From an uncultured Planctomycetaceae bacterium (GTDB lineage: Bacteria > Planctomycetota > Planctomycetia > Pirellulales > JACPPG01), in assembly GCA_945957305.1 (NCBI GenBank), contig CAMFLN010000060.1, forward strand, positions 1 through 9,549: DNA of 9,549 nucleotides. The letters are read 5' to 3'. This document shows, piece after piece, positions 5,759 through 9,549 of this stretch. The translations under genes and the position numbers were made by a program. The notes below the pieces were generated by a model. It was not told where the DNA came from, made no database searches, and saw only the letters and a program-made list of their open reading frames with translations. Position 1 is the stretch's first letter. Every line of letters begins with the position of its first letter.

Positions 5759-6757
5759 ATGGACGATCTCCGCATGACTCCATTGATGCGACATCGATAT
5801 ACGCTGCTGGCTGCTTTGCCTCTCGCAGTTTTCTGTTCGCTGATATGCGTGACTCCAGCAATCGCGCAAAACAACCCGAAGCAATCTCGCCATTTTCCGC
5901 CTGAACTAGTTGACTGGGTTCCCTACGAGAAGAACCCCGTGTTCACCGCCGCCGGCCCTGGGCATTGGGATGCGAAAATTCGCGAGCGTGGTTGGGTCCT
6001 CCGCGACGGCGACAAATACTTCATGTGGTACACCGGCTACGACGGACAGCGCGTCGGCATCAAAAAACTTGGGCTGGCGACAAGTTCGGACGGGCTCACC
6101 TGGACCCGCTACCCCCAGAATCCGATTTACGACCGGCACTGGACCGAGGACATGATGGTCGTGAAGCGCGAAGCGACGCTGTACATGTTCGCGGAAGGAT
6201 TCAAGCATGGTCGGGCCTATCCCTTTGGCGGCCGCCTGCATGACGAGCCGCACCTGCTCAAGTCAACCGACGGCATTCACTGGACCCGCCCCGGAGCGCT
6301 CGAATTCCGTAACGCGTCGGGCCTTGTAGCGCCGGATATTTACGGCACACCGGTTGGCTGGTTCGAGGACGGCCAATGGTACTTGTTCTATGAGAAGATG
6401 GACCTCGGCGTCTGGCTGGCCAAATCGAAAGATTTACGCGTTTGGACCAATGTGCAAGACCTGCCCGTGCTCATGCCCGGCCCCGACGACTTCGTCTATT
6501 ATTTGTTTGGGTTGATTCAGATCGTGAAATACCAAGGGCGCTACTACGGCTACTACCATGCGATGGGAGACGCCGCGCCGGGCAAGTGGTCGACCTGCGT
6601 GGCTGTTTCTGACGATTTGCTGCGCTGGCATAAGTACCACAACAATCCGCTGGTGAAGAACAATAAATCGAGCGGTATCCTCGTGCCGGACGGCGACCGC
6701 TTTCGCATGTACACCATGCATGACCAGGTCGACGTCTACTTTCCCAGGGAAAAATGA
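5759..6757 (+). CDS. Secreted five-bladed beta-propeller protein, glycosidase-like
   Basis: Probably acts on glycans outside the cytoplasmic membrane. The 332-residue product has a signal peptide: basic RHR (11-13), a hydrophobic core to about residue 30, and an Ala-Ile-Ala cleavage site before Gln37. The rest shows repeated blades of the type found in the GH43/GH32/GH130-like five-bladed fold. Each has a DG-x-(Y/W)-hydrophobic strand pair, then (L/V)A-x-S-x-D-(G/L)-x-x-W. The Asp-to-Trp motif is at 111-115, 171-175, 225-229 and 286-290, a period of 54-61 residues, and a fifth half-blade follows at about 306-330. Acidic residues at likely blade mouths include Asp71, Glu130-Asp131 and Asp193, but I cannot assign the catalytic pair or substrate. 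Start ATG 5759; Met6 or Met10 would also keep the signal. No clear ribosome site. Overlaps the next gene by 4 bases. Confidence 0.85.
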   Translation: MDDLRMTPLMRHRYTLLAALPLAVFCSLICVTPAIAQNNPKQSRHFPPELVDWVPYEKNPVFTAAGPGHWDAKIRERGWVLRDGDKYFMWYTGYDGQRVGIKKLGLATSSDGLTWTRYPQNPIYDRHWTEDMMVVKREATLYMFAEGFKHGRAYPFGGRLHDEPHLLKSTDGIHWTRPGALEFRNASGLVAPDIYGTPVGWFEDGQWYLFYEKMDLGVWLAKSKDLRVWTNVQDLPVLMPGPDDFVYYLFGLIQIVKYQGRYYGYYHAMGDAAPGKWSTCVAVSDDLLRWHKYHNNPLVKNNKSSGILVPDGDRFRMYTMHDQVDVYFPREK

Positions 6758-8607
6758 TGCTCGATGACGTGCAGCGACGAGTGCGACGGTTTTGTCAACC
6801 GGTGGTCCTGCTCTGCGCGGCATTGCCGCTGGCGTTCGCGCATGTCGCAACAGCCGCCGAGACGAAACCGGCATCAGTTGTTCTCACGATCGCGACTCCC
6901 TTGCCGCCGCCCGAGTGGGCATTGCTCGAACGAGAGTTGCTGCGCGCCGCCAGCGCCGGATGCGACGTGTACTTTGAGCGGTACTTTGACGATCGAGGGT
7001 ACCTGGAATGCGTCGAACGCTGGGGGGGCGACGACGGACCTGACGACGCCATCGAATGCCTGGCCGATTGGCCCTTGCTGTACGCTCTGGGCGGGTCGCC
7101 AAGCGTACTCGCGCACTACAAACAGGGGTGGGAAGGGCACCTACGGCAATACACTCACGCCCGCACGACCGAGGTCGAGTTGGGCCGCGAGGGGATGTAC
7201 TACAAGGAATTCCCCACATCGTTCGATTGGGTTCACAACGGCGAGGGTGCCACGGCGCTCGTCAACTCGGCGCTCGCTGAGCCGGATGACCCTGCGTTTC
7301 AACGGCGAATTCGCCGTTTCGCTGGATTTTATTTGGGCGAGGAGCCGGGTGCGGCTAATTACGACCCACAACACAAGATCATTCGCAGCTTGTTTAACGG
7401 CAGTCGCGGCCCTTTGCTGCGCAAGGCGACCGCCCTGGATTGGGCCGGCGATCGCATCGAAGTTGAAGGCAGATTTTCGCTCCAACACGGCGAACGCAGC
7501 TACACCGAGATGCTGGCCCATTTTCAGGATTACAACGACATCGTCGGCGACCATCCGCAAAACCTTTGCGCCACCAGCCTGGCCGCCACCGCGTTTATGC
7601 TGGCACACGAACCGAAATACCGGGACTGGGTGGTCGAATACGTCGACGCGTGGCGCGAAAGGATGCAGTCGAACGGTGGAATCATTCCGACGAACATTGG
7701 GCTGGATGGTTCGATCGGCGGCGAATGCGGCGGACGCTGGTACGGCGGAGTTTACGGCTGGGGCTTTACCGTGGTAACGCCGCAGACCGGCGCCTTGGCG
7801 AATCGCAACACCCATCACCTGGGACTCGTCGGCTTTGGCAATGCGACGTTGCTTACCGGTAGTTCGCGCTTTGCCGACGCCTGGCGCGCGCAGATCGACG
7901 CGGTAAATTCTCACGCCCGCCAAGAAAATGGTGTAACGCAATATCCCCACATGTACGGCGCCGACGGCTGGTACGACTTCACGGCAGCAAAATATGCGCA
8001 CGGAGTTCCCGAGATCGCCTACTGGACGATGGACGCGGCCGACGCCGCGCGATTGCCCAGCGGCGGGTGGAACGCGTTTCTCGCCGGCAAAGCCCCCGAT
8101 TACCCGGTGACGGCGCTGCGTGCCGATCTGGCCGCAGTCCGCGCCCGGCTGGCATCGATTCGCGAAGATCAAACGACGCCCGACACTCGGTTGGCCGATG
8201 ATCCGCTGGGATTCAGCCCTGCCGTGGTGTCATCGCTCGTCAATTTGACACTGGGGGGACTCTACCCTGGCCATGTCGCCTCGTTGCTGCATGCGCGCGT
8301 ACGTTACTTCGATCCCCAATCCCGCAGGCCCGGCTTGCCCGATGGCGTGGCGGCGCTCGTCGAGTCGCTATCGGCCGATTCCATGTCGTTGACGCTCGTC
8401 AATGTCGACACGATTGAACCGCGAACCATGGTTGTTCAGGCCGGCGCCTATGGCGAGCACCTGTTTTCCAGCGTTACGGCCGCCGGAACGGACACGCCGG
8501 TGGACAGTGCACGTTTTACCGTGCACCTGCAACCGGGTTGCGGCTCCCGGCTCGACATCAAGATGCGTCGCTATGCCCACGCCCCCACCGTATCGTTGCC
8601 ATGGTAG
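6754..8607 (+). CDS. Large secreted protein of unknown family, possibly a helical-toroid carbohydrate enzyme
   Basis: Not a family I can name; 617 residues. The N-terminus is a signal peptide (Arg-rich 8-12, hydrophobic 16-29, cleavage near Ala34/Ala35). The first part is rich in paired acidic and aromatic residues: DVYFERYFDDRGY (71-83), then ERWGGDDGPDD (88-98), GWEGHLRQYT (125-134) and FPTSFDWVHNGEG (153-165). The middle is helical with a Gly/Trp-rich stretch around 318-338 (GGECGGRWYGG). From about 490 the sequence turns to beta-type with few helices. A helical barrel plus beta-sandwich order occurs in several polysaccharide lyases and hydrolases, so a glycan-active enzyme is my inference only. 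Its ATG overlaps the previous stop (ATGA, 6754-6757). A second ATG at 6757 is better spaced (6 bases) from AGGGA at 6746-6750. Coupled translation suggests joint function with the propeller protein. Confidence 0.85.
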   Translation: MMLDDVQRRVRRFCQPVVLLCAALPLAFAHVATAAETKPASVVLTIATPLPPPEWALLERELLRAASAGCDVYFERYFDDRGYLECVERWGGDDGPDDAIECLADWPLLYALGGSPSVLAHYKQGWEGHLRQYTHARTTEVELGREGMYYKEFPTSFDWVHNGEGATALVNSALAEPDDPAFQRRIRRFAGFYLGEEPGAANYDPQHKIIRSLFNGSRGPLLRKATALDWAGDRIEVEGRFSLQHGERSYTEMLAHFQDYNDIVGDHPQNLCATSLAATAFMLAHEPKYRDWVVEYVDAWRERMQSNGGIIPTNIGLDGSIGGECGGRWYGGVYGWGFTVVTPQTGALANRNTHHLGLVGFGNATLLTGSSRFADAWRAQIDAVNSHARQENGVTQYPHMYGADGWYDFTAAKYAHGVPEIAYWTMDAADAARLPSGGWNAFLAGKAPDYPVTALRADLAAVRARLASIREDQTTPDTRLADDPLGFSPAVVSSLVNLTLGGLYPGHVASLLHARVRYFDPQSRRPGLPDGVAALVESLSADSMSLTLVNVDTIEPRTMVVQAGAYGEHLFSSVTAAGTDTPVDSARFTVHLQPGCGSRLDIKMRRYAHAPTVSLPW

Positions 8608-8649
8608 AATCGAACGCAGCGTAAATTTCAGGACTTTCGAGAGCCGTTT

Positions 8650-9519
8650 ATGTCCGACACGCCCGCGGCGCCGCCTGTTCCTCGTCCTGCTTCGTTCAAA
8701 GTGAAATTGTTAGCGCTTGGTTTCGCCCTGTTCCTGGCAATCGCGGGGGCGGAAATCGCGTTGCGCTTCTTGACGCATAACTCCTATGCCGGCGCAGCGC
8801 CTGACCCCATCCACAAGCTGCGGATGCAGAACGGGCATCGGGATTACATCGCGGATCGCCACGAGCTCAACGCCGAGGTGCCACAAGTACGGTTCCGCAC
8901 CGACACGCGCAGCTACATCCTCCCCTCGTTCCAATACGAAAAGCCCGACGCCACGGTGGCGTTTTTTGGCGGCTCGACTACCGAGTGCGTCGCCGTGCAA
9001 GAACCGCTGCGGTTTCATGCATTGGCCAGCGAGCTCTTGGCGAAGAAGGGACTGAAAGTCAATACGCTCAATTCGGCGAAGTCGGGCAACACGATGCACG
9101 ATTCGCTGAACATCCTGTTGAACCACGTCGTGCGCGACAAGCCAGACTTTGCCGTCGTAATGAACGTCACCAACGACATCGGCGTGCTCGAGCAGGATTT
9201 AGACTATCAATCGCGCATGAGCCGGCAGCCGTCGTGGCGCGACTCGGTGGCCTGGGCGATCCAACTGGTCTCGGGCCATTCGTACATCTTCGGCGCGATT
9301 CGGCATGCCTTTGCCGATTCCGGCGCGCGTCAGAAGGACCCCAGCGAGCTGAAGTGGCGCAATGAACCGGCCCGGGCCGAACGGCTGCCGATCGATCTGT
9401 ATGAGCATCGCTTGCGGAGCTTCATTCACATCTGTCGCTCGTTCAATATCGTACCGGTATTAATGACCGAGCCGCTGATCTACAGCACGAGCAAATTCAG
9501 CCTCGACTGGGCCAACATG
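8650..9519 (+). CDS. Membrane-anchored SGNH/GDSL-type hydrolase or acyltransferase-like protein, 3' end missing
   Basis: 290 genuine residues. A Pro-rich cytoplasmic lead (1-16) is followed by one hydrophobic anchor (about 17-41), with the rest probably periplasmic. SGNH features in order are: block I AFFGGSTTE (104-112) with nucleophile candidate Ser109, block II Gly146-Asn147 in SAKSGNTMHD, and block III NVTNDIG (172-178) with Asn175. The Asp-x-x-His of block V would lie beyond the break. Such proteins remove or add acyl groups on polysaccharides, often acetyl; substrate unknown. Start ATG 8650 has GAGAG (8639-8643) 6 bases upstream. The gene follows the 617-residue secreted protein after 42 bases, probably in one transcript. 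The reading frame runs into sequencing adapter at 9520, so the apparent last residues LSLIHI and the TGA stop are artefacts. Confidence 0.85.
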
Positions 9520-9549
9520 CTGTCTCTTATACACATCTGACGCTGCCGA
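9520..9549. other. Illumina Nextera transposase adapter (sequencing artefact)
   Basis: CTGTCTCTTATACACATCT (9520-9538) is exactly the 19-base Tn5 mosaic end of Nextera libraries, and the following GACGCTGCCGA (9539-9549) continues into the read-1 side adapter, read in reverse complement. It is not genomic. Untrimmed adapter was assembled onto the contig edge, so genomic sequence ends at 9519. Confidence 0.97.

Noticed and set aside
7141..8172. A 343-codon minus-strand open frame inside the 617-residue protein gene
   Set aside because: It has the same shadow character. The plus-strand frame has a signal peptide, a coupled start and coherent motifs.
1..9549. CRISPR array, tRNA or rRNA genes, insertion sequences
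   Set aside because: There are no regularly spaced repeats, no tRNA-like T-arm or acceptor pairing, no rRNA core sequences and no transposase frame. The only transposon-related sequence is the library adapter.

Overview
The window reads as part of a planctomycete chromosome, most likely from the Pirellulales side of the phylum. This is inferred from the moderately high GC, loosely packed genes with long intergenic stretches, an HU protein with a low-complexity C-terminal tail, small lineage-type secreted and membrane proteins, and several non-ATG starts. No rRNA marker is present, so the placement stays an inference. All genes recognised lie on the + strand. The right end is not biological: the last 30 bases are Illumina Nextera transposase adapter, so the window ends at a contig edge.

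Left part (1-2242): the C-terminal third of a UDP-glucose 6-dehydrogenase gene, then about 500 bases of hairpin-rich non-coding DNA with a boxA-like motif. A good sigma70-type promoter follows, leading to an HU-family nucleoid protein that starts at GTG. A further 380-base gap leads to a 72-codon gene for a small lipoprotein-like protein with a very good ribosome binding site. After it, about 300 non-coding bases hold four inverted repeats, one of them a perfect 10-bp GC stem.

Middle part (2243-5636): a housekeeping cluster in the order pyrD (class 1B dihydroorotate dehydrogenase), trpS (tryptophanyl-tRNA synthetase), an unrecognised four-helix membrane protein with a C-terminal cysteine cluster, and acpS (holo-ACP synthase). 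Gaps are 57, 49 and 3 bases. The genes are probably co-transcribed, and the membrane protein and acpS are probably translationally coupled.

Right part (5759-9519): three genes for exported or membrane-anchored proteins. These are a secreted five-bladed beta-propeller protein of glycosidase type, a 617-residue secreted protein of no family I can name (joined to the first by an ATGA overlap), and an SGNH/GDSL-type protein with an N-terminal membrane anchor, cut off by the contig end. Together they look like a small extracytoplasmic polysaccharide-processing cassette. This is the most likely place in the window for undescribed biology, but the substrate cannot be read from the sequence. No CRISPR array, insertion sequence, tRNA or rRNA gene was found.
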